Part shown: piece after piece, positions 31,657 to 39,835 of the stretch
How positions within the stretch are numbered: position 1 is the first letter of the stretch
Layout: each line of letters starts with the position of its first letter
NCBI GenBank assembly: GCA_964437505.1
Contig: CAYTGU010000005.1
Span: 1 to 64,000, forward strand
Reading direction: 5' to 3'
Length of the DNA: 64,000 nucleotides
Source: JAHJDO01 sp964437505
Lineage (GTDB): Bacteria > JAHJDO01
Notes under the pieces: generated by a model
Databases searched by the model: none
The model's input: only the letters and a program-made list of their open reading frames with translations
Told to the model about the DNA's origin: nothing
Made by a program: the position numbers and the translations under genes

Positions 31657-32658
31657 ATGATAAAAATTTGGATTCAATTCTCGATAGGCGCAATTATAAT
31701 TATTCTTGCCGGTTTTAGGTTGTCAAAGTATGGGGATATAATTGCTAAAAAGACAGGTATTGGCAGAGCGTGGATAGGAATGATATTCCTTGCCGGTGCA
31801 ACAGCGCTTCCGGAATTTTTTACTACGTGTAGTTCCATAGTTATTGAGGATGCTCCTAATTTAGCTGCAGGCAACGTCCTTGGAAGTATCATGTTTAATC
31901 TTTTTATAATTGCGATACTCGATATTGTTCAAGGGCATGGACCAATTTTAAGGAAAGTGAATCTTGGACTGATTTTGCTTGGTGCGATTTCTGTGATCCT
32001 CTCGGTGGTGGCAATTTTGGGTATGTTGTTAAAGAATACAGTGTCAGTTTTTTCCATAGGTCCCGCAAGTTTCTTGATAGTAGGAATATATTTGATAGGT
32101 ATGCGTCTTTCCTTTAGATATCAATATCGCAATTCTGATAAATCTCAGGATGTAGAAGTAAATGAAGAAAAAAAATATGAGAAAATTTCAACTTCAAAGA
32201 CAATTTTCGGCTATCTGCTTTGCGCTGCGGCTATTTTTGGAGGAAGTGTATGGGTTGCTCATACTGCTAAACAAATAGCCGTAGTAACAGGATTAGGGGA
32301 AACTTTTGTTGGCAGTCTTTTCCTTGCGATAGTAACATCTCTTCCTGAGCTTATGGCAACAATAGGAGCAGTTAGAATGGGGCTATTTGATATGGCGATC
32401 GGAAATATATTTGGAAGTAATATGTTAAATATAGTGCTAATACCAATCAGCGATGTCTTATTCAGAACTGGTTCTATATATGCCTATCTATCTTCTACTC
32501 ATATCCTGACAGCGATTGTAGGAATTCTTTTAACAATGATTGTAATAATCGGGATTATTTATCGCTCCAAAAAATCCTTTCTTAAGCTTGGTTGGGATGC
32601 AATAGCTATAATTATAGTATATATTGCCAGTACATATATGGTTTTTAGGTTGAGGTAG
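31657..32658 (+). CDS. Sodium/calcium exchanger family membrane protein
   Basis: 333 residues, ten or so hydrophobic spans in two halves. Both alpha repeats are visible: ATALPEFFTTCSS with GNVLGSIMFNLFI, and VTSLPELMATIGAV with GNIFGSNMLNIVLIP. These are the ion-binding signatures of the CaCA superfamily. It exchanges Na+ (or H+) for Ca2+ across the inner membrane. Starts immediately after the guanylyltransferase stop; 26 nt before apt. Confidence 0.9.
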   Translation: MIKIWIQFSIGAIIIILAGFRLSKYGDIIAKKTGIGRAWIGMIFLAGATALPEFFTTCSSIVIEDAPNLAAGNVLGSIMFNLFIIAILDIVQGHGPILRKVNLGLILLGAISVILSVVAILGMLLKNTVSVFSIGPASFLIVGIYLIGMRLSFRYQYRNSDKSQDVEVNEEKKYEKISTSKTIFGYLLCAAAIFGGSVWVAHTAKQIAVVTGLGETFVGSLFLAIVTSLPELMATIGAVRMGLFDMAIGNIFGSNMLNIVLIPISDVLFRTGSIYAYLSSTHILTAIVGILLTMIVIIGIIYRSKKSFLKLGWDAIAIIIVYIASTYMVFRLR

Positions 32659-32684
32659 AATTTACGAAATAACAAGGAGGTAAA

Positions 32685-33197
32685 ATGGACTTAAAAGAGC
32701 TGATTCGGGATGTGCCTGATTTCCCAAAGAAGGGTATAATTTTCAAGGACATAACTACATTACTTAAGGATAAAGATGCGTTTAAAGAGGCGGTTGATAA
32801 ACTAGCAGAAGAGTGTAAGGGGAAAAAGATTGATACAGTAGTTGCTGTAGAAGCAAGGGGCTTTATATTTGGCGGAGTGTTAGCGTACAAGCTCGGAGCA
32901 GGATTTGTCCCGCTCAGAAAACCAGGAAAGCTTCCATACAAGACAATAAAAGAGACATACGAGCTGGAATACGGCACTGATACATTGGAAATACATGAAG
33001 ACGCAATAAAATTAGGGGATAATGTATTGGTTATAGATGATCTTCTTGCAACAGGCGGAACGAGTTTGGCAACAGTTAAACTTGTTAAGAAACTTGGCGG
33101 CAATGTATCAAAGATTGTTTTTCTCATAGATCTTACGTTTTTGAAAGGCGCTGAAAAACTTGAAGGATACGACGTAAGTTCATTGATAAAATATTGA
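32685..33197 (+). CDS. apt: Adenine phosphoribosyltransferase
   Basis: 170 residues, standard. FPKKGIIFKDITTLL near the start, AVEARGFIFGG, and the PRPP-binding VLVIDDLLATGGTS. Converts adenine and PRPP to AMP in purine salvage. Strong Shine-Dalgarno AAGGAGGTA before the ATG. Confidence 0.95.
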   Translation: MDLKELIRDVPDFPKKGIIFKDITTLLKDKDAFKEAVDKLAEECKGKKIDTVVAVEARGFIFGGVLAYKLGAGFVPLRKPGKLPYKTIKETYELEYGTDTLEIHEDAIKLGDNVLVIDDLLATGGTSLATVKLVKKLGGNVSKIVFLIDLTFLKGAEKLEGYDVSSLIKY

Positions 33198-33206
33198 TGA
33201 TAATCT

Positions 33207-33282
33207 GCGCCTGTAGCTCAGTAATGGATAGAGCAAGGGATTCCTAATCCCTGTGTCGGAGGTTCGAATCCTCTCAGGCGTA
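33207..33282 (+). tRNA. tRNA-Arg (anticodon CCT)
   Basis: Cloverleaf of 76 nt: acceptor GCGCCTG / CAGGCGT, D-arm with AGCTCAG, anticodon stem GGGA-TTCCTAA-TCCC giving CCT, T-arm GGTTCGAATCC. The terminal pair is G1-U72 rather than G-C. CCA is not encoded. Confidence 0.93.
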
Positions 33283-33344
33283 CTATGATGCATATTAAAT
33301 TGAAAAGTGTGTATGTTTTATGTTATAAGTCTCTGTGAGTTTTT

Positions 33345-33416
33345 GGGCGATTAACTCAGCGGGAGAGTGCTACTTTCACAGAGTAGAAGTCACTGGTTCA
33401 AACCCAGTATCGCCCA
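33345..33416 (+). tRNA. tRNA-Val (anticodon CAC)
   Basis: 72 nt. Acceptor GGGCGAT / ATCGCCC, anticodon arm CTACT-TTCACAG-AGTAG giving CAC, T-arm GGTTCAAACCC. CCA is not encoded. Lies 62 nt after tRNA-Arg; probably one transcript. Confidence 0.93.
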
Positions 33417-33452
33417 CTGTGAAATGACCGTAGCTTTTTTAGGGGGTTAGAT

Positions 33453-33626
33453 ATGAAATGCGATACGTGTGGAAAAGATGTTGCTAAGGTAAAAAGGATT
33501 GTTCTTGAGAAAGGCTATGATAGAATACAGGCAAAAGCAATTTATAATTGCGAGGAGTGTTATAGGAAGAAAGAGACTGATATAGAGAAACGCGTTCAAT
33601 CTGAGTGTAAAGAGAAAGGAAAGTAA
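33453..33626 (+). CDS. Small zinc-ribbon protein (57 aa)
   Basis: 57 residues from ATG 33453 with ribosome site AGGGGG just upstream. Two Cys pairs (CDTCG at the start and CEECY near residue 33) suggest a treble-clef/zinc-ribbon fold; the rest is charged and helical. It is immediately followed (0 nt, TAAATG) by the larger CT398-type zinc-ribbon protein, so the two are translationally coupled. Not assigned to a named family. Confidence 0.7.
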   Translation: MKCDTCGKDVAKVKRIVLEKGYDRIQAKAIYNCEECYRKKETDIEKRVQSECKEKGK

Positions 33627-34346
33627 ATGACAGGGCTGAAGAACGATATTAAGTTATTGATTCAAGTCCAGGATTTAGATGTGCAAATACAAAATTTAGA
33701 TACAAAGATAAAAAGAATACCCAAAGAAATGGATGCTCATTATGGGAATTTTAAGGCAAAGAAAGACGAGTTAGCAGTTCTAGAGTCAGAACTTGTTGAA
33801 ATTCAGAAGAATAGAAAATTGAAAGAGGTTGAGCTTGATAGTGCTACAGAAGCAATAAAAAAATATAAAACACAACAGTCTTCTGTTAAAACGAATAAAG
33901 AATATACTTCTCTTCAGCATGAGATTGAACAAATACAAGAGAAGAATTCTATACTGGAAGACGAGATACTCTTATTTATGGAACAATCAGATGTGGCGCA
34001 TAAAAATATAGAAAAAAAGGCAGAGGAGATTAAGCTGGAGAATGGAAAACTTGAACAGGAAGAGCAGGAGAATAAGAAAAAAATAGCCCGGTTTGAACAG
34101 GAACTTCAAAAAAGGCAAGAGGAGCGTACGAATTTAGTTAGTACTGTAAATAATGCTATTGTAGCCAAATATGAAAGAATTAGGGATTTTAAGAACGGAG
34201 TGGGTATTGTAAATATTAGTGACGGAACATGTGGGGGCTGTCATATGGAATTACCTCCGCAGATTATAAATGATGCGAAAACTGGTAACAGAATTACTGT
34301 GTGCGAAAGATGTTCGCGTATACTGTACGTAAAGGAAGATGATTAG
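33627..34346 (+). CDS. Coiled-coil protein with C4 zinc ribbon (CT398/DUF164-like)
   Basis: 239 residues. Residues 1-180 are a long coiled coil rich in E, K and Q; the C-terminus has a zinc ribbon with CGGCHMELPP and CERCSRIL. This layout defines the CT398-like zinc-ribbon family, often next to RNase H or RNase P RNA genes; suggested roles include nucleic-acid or flagellar-type chaperoning, unproven. Adjacent to rnhA with no gap. Confidence 0.85.
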   Translation: MTGLKNDIKLLIQVQDLDVQIQNLDTKIKRIPKEMDAHYGNFKAKKDELAVLESELVEIQKNRKLKEVELDSATEAIKKYKTQQSSVKTNKEYTSLQHEIEQIQEKNSILEDEILLFMEQSDVAHKNIEKKAEEIKLENGKLEQEEQENKKKIARFEQELQKRQEERTNLVSTVNNAIVAKYERIRDFKNGVGIVNISDGTCGGCHMELPPQIINDAKTGNRITVCERCSRILYVKEDD

Positions 34347-34853
34347 ATGGAGGAGTTAACTATATACGTTGACGGGGCATCGGCTGGTAATCCTGGGAAA
34401 GCAGGCGTCGGTGTTGTCTTTTTTCGTGAAGGGGAAAAAGTAAAGGAATGTTCTCAATACATAGGAATTACAACAAATAATGTAGCTGAATATATGGCTG
34501 TAATTTTTGCCATGCAGGAAGCTCTGATTATGGGTGTGAGAAATATTGCTGTTTTTACAGATAGCGAGCTTGTTGCAAATCAGGTAAATGGTGTCTATAA
34601 AGTCAAAGATAACAATTTATTTCGCTTGCATAAACAGGTTCAACATCTAAAAAATGGTTTTAAAAAGTTTAATATTACCCATATAGAACGTGCGGGTAAT
34701 AAGGAAGCTGATAAGTTAGCAAGCAGGTCGGTTGATCGCCTCGATGTATGTCGGGGAGGAAAGTCCGGGCTCCAGAGAGCAAGATGTCCCATAACCAGGG
34801 ATGGAAGCGATTCCGAGGAAAGTGCAACAGAAAATAAACTTCCCCGCACCTAA
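34347..34853 (+). CDS. Ribonuclease HI family protein, C-terminus overlapping RNase P RNA
   Basis: 168 residues in frame. Catalytic carboxylates visible: Asp9 (YVDGAS), Glu48 (NNVAEY), Asp72 (FTDSE) and Asp122 (NKEADKLAS). It cuts the RNA strand of RNA-DNA hybrids. The RNase H fold ends near residue 130, but the frame continues for about 38 more residues through the 5' third of the RNase P RNA gene (from 34721) before a stop at 34851. The tail (RGGKSGLQRARC and on) has no protein-family look, so it is translated rnpB sequence. This is an unusual same-strand coding/ncRNA overlap of 133 nt. Confidence 0.88.
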   Translation: MEELTIYVDGASAGNPGKAGVGVVFFREGEKVKECSQYIGITTNNVAEYMAVIFAMQEALIMGVRNIAVFTDSELVANQVNGVYKVKDNNLFRLHKQVQHLKNGFKKFNITHIERAGNKEADKLASRSVDRLDVCRGGKSGLQRARCPITRDGSDSEESATENKLPRT

Positions 34854-35070
34854 TTTTAGGTGCGGGGTAAAGTTGAAATGGTGTGGTAAGAGCACACCGA
34901 TCTGATAGTGATATCAGGTGCATGGTAAACCCCATCTGGAGAAAGGCTAAGTAAGAGGGAAGGGACTGCTCGTCTCAATTTAACCCTTGGGTAAGCCGCT
35001 AGAGGTCGATAGCAATATCGGCGCAAGATAGATGGTCAACTATTACAGAACCCGGCTTATAGACCTGCTT
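34721..35070 (+). ncRNA. rnpB: RNase P RNA (class A)
   Basis: About 350 nt. The ends pair as helix P1: AAGCAGGTC (34721-34729) with GACCTGCTT (35062-35070). Conserved core GGAGGAAAGTCCGGGCTCC starts near 34755, a long P12-type hairpin CCCCGCACCTAA / TTAGGTGCGGGG lies at about 34842-34868, and the 3' core CAGAACCCGGCTTAT is at 35046-35060. It is the catalytic RNA of tRNA 5'-end maturation. Its 5' third overlaps the RNase H reading frame. Only 3 nt separate it from the convergent nadD end; no T-rich terminator hairpin is obvious. Confidence 0.95.
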
Positions 35071-35073
35071 ATT

Positions 35074-35655
35074 TTATCTATAAAGTCTGTGTTTTTGTAT
35101 GTAGTCTTTAACTTTCTCAGGCAGTAGGTATTTTATCGGATTGCCAGATGTTATTCTCTTTCGAATGTCAGAAGAAGAGATTTTAAGAGAGGTAATCTCC
35201 ATTATCTCCGTATGGTTTTTGAAAACTTGTTTTGCTCTTTCTATATCATATCCTGGACGAGTTGTTACTATAAACTTACACATTCTTAAAAGCTCATCAG
35301 GAGATGCCCATCTATTTATTTCCAAAAAAGCATCTGCGCCTATTATAAAGTATATATTAGTATCTTTTCCGTATTTTTTCATGAGCGTTTTAATCGTATC
35401 TATAGTATGTGATGCGCCTCCTCTTTTTATTTCAATATCTGAGACCTCAAAATAAGAATTATCAGATATTGCTAATTTTATCATCTTAAGACGATGCCGA
35501 GCATCAGCAAGATTGGAAGAGGTCTTGAGAGGGTTAAGGGCTGAAGGAATAAATATTACCTTGTCAAGTTTAAATTTATTGCAAACTTCAGAAGCGCTCA
35601 CAAGATGTCCATAATGAATGGGATTAAAAGTGCCGCCCATAATACCAATACGCAT
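35074..35655 (-). CDS. nadD: Nicotinate-nucleotide adenylyltransferase
   Basis: 193 residues. GIMGGTFNPIHYGHL at residues 4-18 (HxGH nucleotidyltransferase motif), FIIGADAFLEINRW, and ISSSDIRKRI near the C-terminus. Adenylates nicotinate mononucleotide in NAD synthesis. Last gene of the proB-proA-nadD unit; its start overlaps the proA stop by 1 nt. Confidence 0.95.
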   Translation of the reverse strand: MRIGIMGGTFNPIHYGHLVSASEVCNKFKLDKVIFIPSALNPLKTSSNLADARHRLKMIKLAISDNSYFEVSDIEIKRGGASHTIDTIKTLMKKYGKDTNIYFIIGADAFLEINRWASPDELLRMCKFIVTTRPGYDIERAKQVFKNHTEIMEITSLKISSSDIRKRITSGNPIKYLLPEKVKDYIQKHRLYR

Positions 35656-36893
35656 TATATTCGCACCTGCCCATTGCCGAATATAAGATATTTGTAGGTT
35701 GTGAGTTCTTCCAGTCCCATAGGTCCTCTGGCATGCAGCTTGCCTGTACTTATACCAATTTCAGCGCCCAGTCCAAATTCGCCGCCATCAGTAAATCGGG
35801 TAGATGAGTTGACGTATACAGTAGCAGAGTCTACTTCTTTCAGAAACCTGTCTGCAGATGAACTGTTTTTTGTAATTATAGCGTCAGAATGACATGACCC
35901 ATATGTGTTAATGTGATTGATTGCCTCCTGTTCTGAGGAGACTATTCTGATGGAAAGTATTAAGTCAAGGTATTCAGTTGACCAGTCTTTCTTCTTTGCC
36001 AGTTTTATTCCAGAAACAAGTTTTTTTGTTTCTCTACAGCCCCTTATCTCTACACCTGCATTCCTGAATATCTCTATCATTTGAGAAAGAAAGACTTTGG
36101 CGATATCTTTATGAACAAGAAGTGTTTCCATTGCATTGCAGACTCCCGGACGCTGAACTTTTGCGTTAAGACATACAGTTTTTGCAATATCAATATCTGC
36201 ATGTTTATCAACATAAGTGTGGCATATTCCATCACTATGTTTAATTACAGGTATGGTGGAGTTCTTAACAACAAATTTTATAAGACCTTTTCCACCGCGT
36301 GGAATTATAAGATCAATATATTCATCCAGTTTTAACATACGATTTACCATTTTACGGTCAGTGCTTTTTACCATTTGTATGCTATCAGAAGGAACTTTTG
36401 TTTTTCGCAGGCTGTTTATCATTATTTGATATAAAGCAATATTTGAATTTATGGATTCTTTTCCTCCGCGAAGAATAACAGCATTTCCAGCTTTCAGGCA
36501 GAGGCTTGCTGCGTCCACAGTGACATTAGGTCGGGATTCATAGATTATACCTATAACACCAATAGGCACACTTACTTTTTCTATCCTTAATTTATTTGGA
36601 CGGGTTGTCTTACTGAGTATTTTACCAACAGGGTCTGGGAGTTTAGTTAATTGCTTTAGGGATTTACAAATATTTTCTATTCGCTCCGAAGTTAAAGTTA
36701 GACGATCTATTAAAGCAGGGGACAGGTTGTTTCCTTTTGCACGTTTAATATCAATGATATTTGCAGATAGGATTCTAGATTTATTTTTTTCAATACCATT
36801 GGCAATGACCAGAAGAGCTTTGTTTTTTTCTTCTGTTGAAAGAGTTGCCAATACTCTTGATGCATCCTTTGCATGCTGAGCGATTTTTTTCAT
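35655..36893 (-). CDS. proA: Gamma-glutamyl phosphate reductase
   Basis: 412 residues, normal length. IGIIYESRPNVTVDAA, ILRGGKES, the catalytic Cys in VQRPGVCNAMETLL, and GEFGLGAEIGISTGKLHARGP split across the C-terminus. Reduces glutamyl phosphate to glutamate semialdehyde in proline synthesis. Overlaps proB by 4 nt. Confidence 0.96.
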   Translation of the reverse strand: MKKIAQHAKDASRVLATLSTEEKNKALLVIANGIEKNKSRILSANIIDIKRAKGNNLSPALIDRLTLTSERIENICKSLKQLTKLPDPVGKILSKTTRPNKLRIEKVSVPIGVIGIIYESRPNVTVDAASLCLKAGNAVILRGGKESINSNIALYQIMINSLRKTKVPSDSIQMVKSTDRKMVNRMLKLDEYIDLIIPRGGKGLIKFVVKNSTIPVIKHSDGICHTYVDKHADIDIAKTVCLNAKVQRPGVCNAMETLLVHKDIAKVFLSQMIEIFRNAGVEIRGCRETKKLVSGIKLAKKKDWSTEYLDLILSIRIVSSEQEAINHINTYGSCHSDAIITKNSSSADRFLKEVDSATVYVNSSTRFTDGGEFGLGAEIGISTGKLHARGPMGLEELTTYKYLIFGNGQVRI

Positions 36894-38062
36894 AATATTA
36901 CCAGATTATCCCTGTGTATTACTTCATCATAGGACTTATAACCGAGTATATCTTCAATTCGGGAAGTCTTATTCCCTTTAATTTTTTCCACATCTTTGTC
37001 TGAATAGTTGACTAGCCCTCTTGCAAATTCGCTACCTCCGGTATCAGCAATCCCTACTACATCTCCTATGCTGTACTTTCCTTTTGAAGCAATAATGCCT
37101 GTTGATAAAAGGCTCTTACCTTTGTTTATTAAAACTTGTTTTGCCCCTTCATCAACAATGATTGTTCCTCTTATATAATGAGCAAATGCTATCCATTTCT
37201 TTCGACCAGTTTTTCTTTTATCAATTTTTGGGAGGAAAATCGTACCGACTTTTTCTCCATTCATTATTCTAGAAAGAGTATTCTTCTTTAGTCCATTAGC
37301 TATTATTACAGTTACACCTGACTGGGTTCCCATTTTGGCTGCAGTTATCTTTGTCAACATTCCTCCAGCCCCTGTTTTTGAGTCAGAAGCATACGATTCT
37401 ATTTCAGATCGTATTTTGTCAACTTCAGATATAAGAGAAGCTTGTTTGCTTTTTTTAGGATCAACAGTAAACAGTCCATCAATGTTAGAAAGCATAATTA
37501 AAAGGTCTGCATCTAAGAGGTTAGCAACAAGTGCGGAAAGAGTATCATTATCTCCAAACTTAATTTCGTCAGTTGCAACAGTGTCATTTTCATTAACAAT
37601 AGGAATAACGTTCTCTTTAAATAGTTCCATTATTGTATTGCGTATATTTAGGTATCTAAGTCTGGATTTAAAATCATCTCTTGTGAGCAGAATCTGCGCA
37701 GTATGATATCCTCTTTTTTTAAAGATCTCTTCATAAGTATGCATTAGCTTATTCTGCCCTACGGCAGCAATAGCTTGTTTTTTTGATATTGTCAATGAAT
37801 GCTTCTTAATACCTAAAGCTTTCATACCTGCGCCTATAGCTCCGGAGGACACAATAATTACTCGAATATTTTGTTTTCTAAGTTCAGCTATTTCCGTGGC
37901 AATATTGGATATTCTAGCTCTGTTTAACCCAGTGTTTGAGGTCAGCACATACGTACCTATCTTAATAACTACACATTTAGCGTTTTTTATTAACTCTTTT
38001 CTTTTCACAGCGCTTTGCCTTCTCATCGCCTTTACAGCGTTTGAGTAATTAAAATTATTCAT
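36890..38062 (-). CDS. proB: Glutamate 5-kinase
   Basis: 390 residues as drawn. Amino-acid kinase domain (VIKIGTYVLT, SSGAIGAGM, GDNDTLSALVA, GTGAGGML-like SKTGAGGMLTK) followed by a PUA domain from about residue 295 (GTIIVDEGAKQVLINKGKSLL). Phosphorylates glutamate. Homologues begin close to KRKELIKNAK, and a TTATAAT box abuts the ATG at 38062. A better start may be ATG 38026 or GTG 38008, the latter preceded by AGAAGG. First gene of proB-proA-nadD. Confidence 0.94.
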   Translation of the reverse strand: MNNFNYSNAVKAMRRQSAVKRKELIKNAKCVVIKIGTYVLTSNTGLNRARISNIATEIAELRKQNIRVIIVSSGAIGAGMKALGIKKHSLTISKKQAIAAVGQNKLMHTYEEIFKKRGYHTAQILLTRDDFKSRLRYLNIRNTIMELFKENVIPIVNENDTVATDEIKFGDNDTLSALVANLLDADLLIMLSNIDGLFTVDPKKSKQASLISEVDKIRSEIESYASDSKTGAGGMLTKITAAKMGTQSGVTVIIANGLKKNTLSRIMNGEKVGTIFLPKIDKRKTGRKKWIAFAHYIRGTIIVDEGAKQVLINKGKSLLSTGIIASKGKYSIGDVVGIADTGGSEFARGLVNYSDKDVEKIKGNKTSRIEDILGYKSYDEVIHRDNLVIL

Positions 38063-38120
38063 ATTATAACCAACTCTTGTATTTATTACTATGTTTTTGA
38101 GGAGCAGTACGCTTTTAATG

Positions 38121-38759
38121 CTATCTGCATAGGCTCATACTGTGAAGGTTTAGATATCTCCTGACTTTGTCTCCGATAGCTCCCTCTCTTATAATCGTGA
38201 GCGGGGAACTTGCAGCATTGACTATTGTTGATTCAATTCCCTCAGGTTTTGTTTCGTTGTCATCAACGAGAATGTCAACCTTGTTTTCAAACATATCGCT
38301 GAGTTTATTCAGAGATAATGATTGTTCATTATATCCTGAGATATTAGCACTTGTTGTAGCAATAGGTACTCCTAATTCTTCTACAAGAAATCGCGGTATT
38401 GGATGATTTGGTATCCTGAAACTTACTGTATTGAATTTATCTGTTTTAAAGATGCACGCCTTGGATATTGGAATATTTTCTTTTGCTCTTAAGATAATTG
38501 TGAGTGGACCAGGCCAGAACTTGTTCATAAGCTTTCTTGCTATTGGCTGGATGTCATAAGCAATATCTCCTACTTGCTTTAAGTCTGAAATAAATAAAAT
38601 TAAAGGTTTTCTACGGTCTCGGGTTTTTAGATCATAAATTTTATCTATGGCATGTTCTATATTACATATGCATCCAATGCCATAAACAGTATCAGTTGGA
38701 AAGATTAGAATTTTACCTTTTCTTAAGACTTTAATCGCCGAGGATCTGTTTACTTTCAT
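38121..38759 (-). CDS. tsaC: Threonylcarbamoyl-AMP synthase (Sua5/YrdC/TsaC family)
   Basis: 212 residues, YrdC domain only. FPTDTVYGIGC, KTRDRRKPLILFI, RKLMNKFWPGPLTIIL, TTSANISG and a C-terminal ESTIVNAASSPLTIIREGAI are classical. Makes threonylcarbamoyl-AMP for the t6A37 modification of tRNAs. Its first 29 nt lie inside pilT, so translation is coupled. Confidence 0.93.
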   Translation of the reverse strand: MKVNRSSAIKVLRKGKILIFPTDTVYGIGCICNIEHAIDKIYDLKTRDRRKPLILFISDLKQVGDIAYDIQPIARKLMNKFWPGPLTIILRAKENIPISKACIFKTDKFNTVSFRIPNHPIPRFLVEELGVPIATTSANISGYNEQSLSLNKLSDMFENKVDILVDDNETKPEGIESTIVNAASSPLTIIREGAIGDKVRRYLNLHSMSLCR

Positions 38760-39819
38760 CTAGGAAGATTCCTTGCAGATTCATTTTTAACTCTTCAGGA
38801 TTTGTTGCATTGGCCATAGCCTGTTCTCTGCTTACAAAGCCCTTTTTACATAATTCAACCAGAGACATATTGAATGTTTGCATACCATCTTCCATTCCAC
38901 CTTGAATAGCAGATATTATCTTATTCAGCCTGTTTTCCCTTATCAGTCTGGAAACCATAGGGGTATTTATCAATATTTCCACTGCAGGTGTTACTCCACC
39001 CTGGTCCATTCGTGGTATAAGCCGTTGGCAAATAACAGCTTTAAGATTAAGAGAAAGTTGCATTCTGATCTGATGATGTTGAGACGGAGGGAAAAAATCA
39101 AGTATTCTGCTAAACACTCCTGATGTGTCAGTTGAATGAAGTGTTGTAAAGACAGTATGCCCTGTTTCTGAAGCACCTAGAGCAATATGAAAACTTTCAA
39201 TATCTCTCATTTCGCCTATTAGGATAACATCCGGATCCTGGCGCATGGCATGGCGCAGGGCAATAGAGTATGAAGATGTATCTATATGTACTTCTCTCTG
39301 ATTTACAATGCTTTTTTTGTCTTTATGGAGAAACTCAATAGGATCTTCAACGGTTATAATATGGCGATTTAATTTCTCGTTTATATAATTTATCATAGAC
39401 GCGACAGTTGTCGATTTTCCACAGCTTGTTGTGCCGGAAACAATAACTAACCCTCTGTTTGACAGTGATATTTTTTCTAATGCAGAAGGCAAATTTAACT
39501 CTTCAAATGATCCTATATCTGTTCTTACCCTTCTCAAAACTAGTCCAATCGTTCCCCTCTGATAGAAAATATTAACCCTGAAACGTCCTAGATTCTCAAG
39601 TCCGTATGAAATATCCATTTCAAACTCTTTATCAAATTTTTGCTTTTGTTGCTCATTCATTAACTCAAGGGCGATTTCTCTGGTATCTTTTGAAGAAAGT
39701 ATTTCACCATATGAACATAACTCTCCATTTATTCTAATTTTAGCAGAGCTCCCTGCTTTTAGATGTAAATCCGTGCCATTTCTTTGAACTAGTTCTTTAA
39801 GATATTCTTTTGTATTCAT
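38731..39819 (-). CDS. pilT: Type IV pilus retraction ATPase PilT family
   Basis: 362 residues. Walker A GTTSCGKSTT at residues 129-138, Asp box DPIEFLHKDK, Walker B VILIGEMRD, His box LHSTDTSG, and the C-terminal AIQGGMEDGMQTFN. Hexameric ATPase powering pilus retraction or twitching. No other pilus gene is nearby. It sits between ftsZ (16 nt) and tsaC (overlap), in the division cluster. Confidence 0.93.
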   Translation of the reverse strand: MNTKEYLKELVQRNGTDLHLKAGSSAKIRINGELCSYGEILSSKDTREIALELMNEQQKQKFDKEFEMDISYGLENLGRFRVNIFYQRGTIGLVLRRVRTDIGSFEELNLPSALEKISLSNRGLVIVSGTTSCGKSTTVASMINYINEKLNRHIITVEDPIEFLHKDKKSIVNQREVHIDTSSYSIALRHAMRQDPDVILIGEMRDIESFHIALGASETGHTVFTTLHSTDTSGVFSRILDFFPPSQHHQIRMQLSLNLKAVICQRLIPRMDQGGVTPAVEILINTPMVSRLIRENRLNKIISAIQGGMEDGMQTFNMSLVELCKKGFVSREQAMANATNPEELKMNLQGIFLDESKQILGD

Positions 39820-39835
39820 TTTTCCTCTTCTTCTA

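Noticed and set aside
34640..34935. Two - strand frames across the RNase P RNA
   Set aside because: They lie opposite rnhA and rnpB; the strand is fixed by the conserved RNA core.
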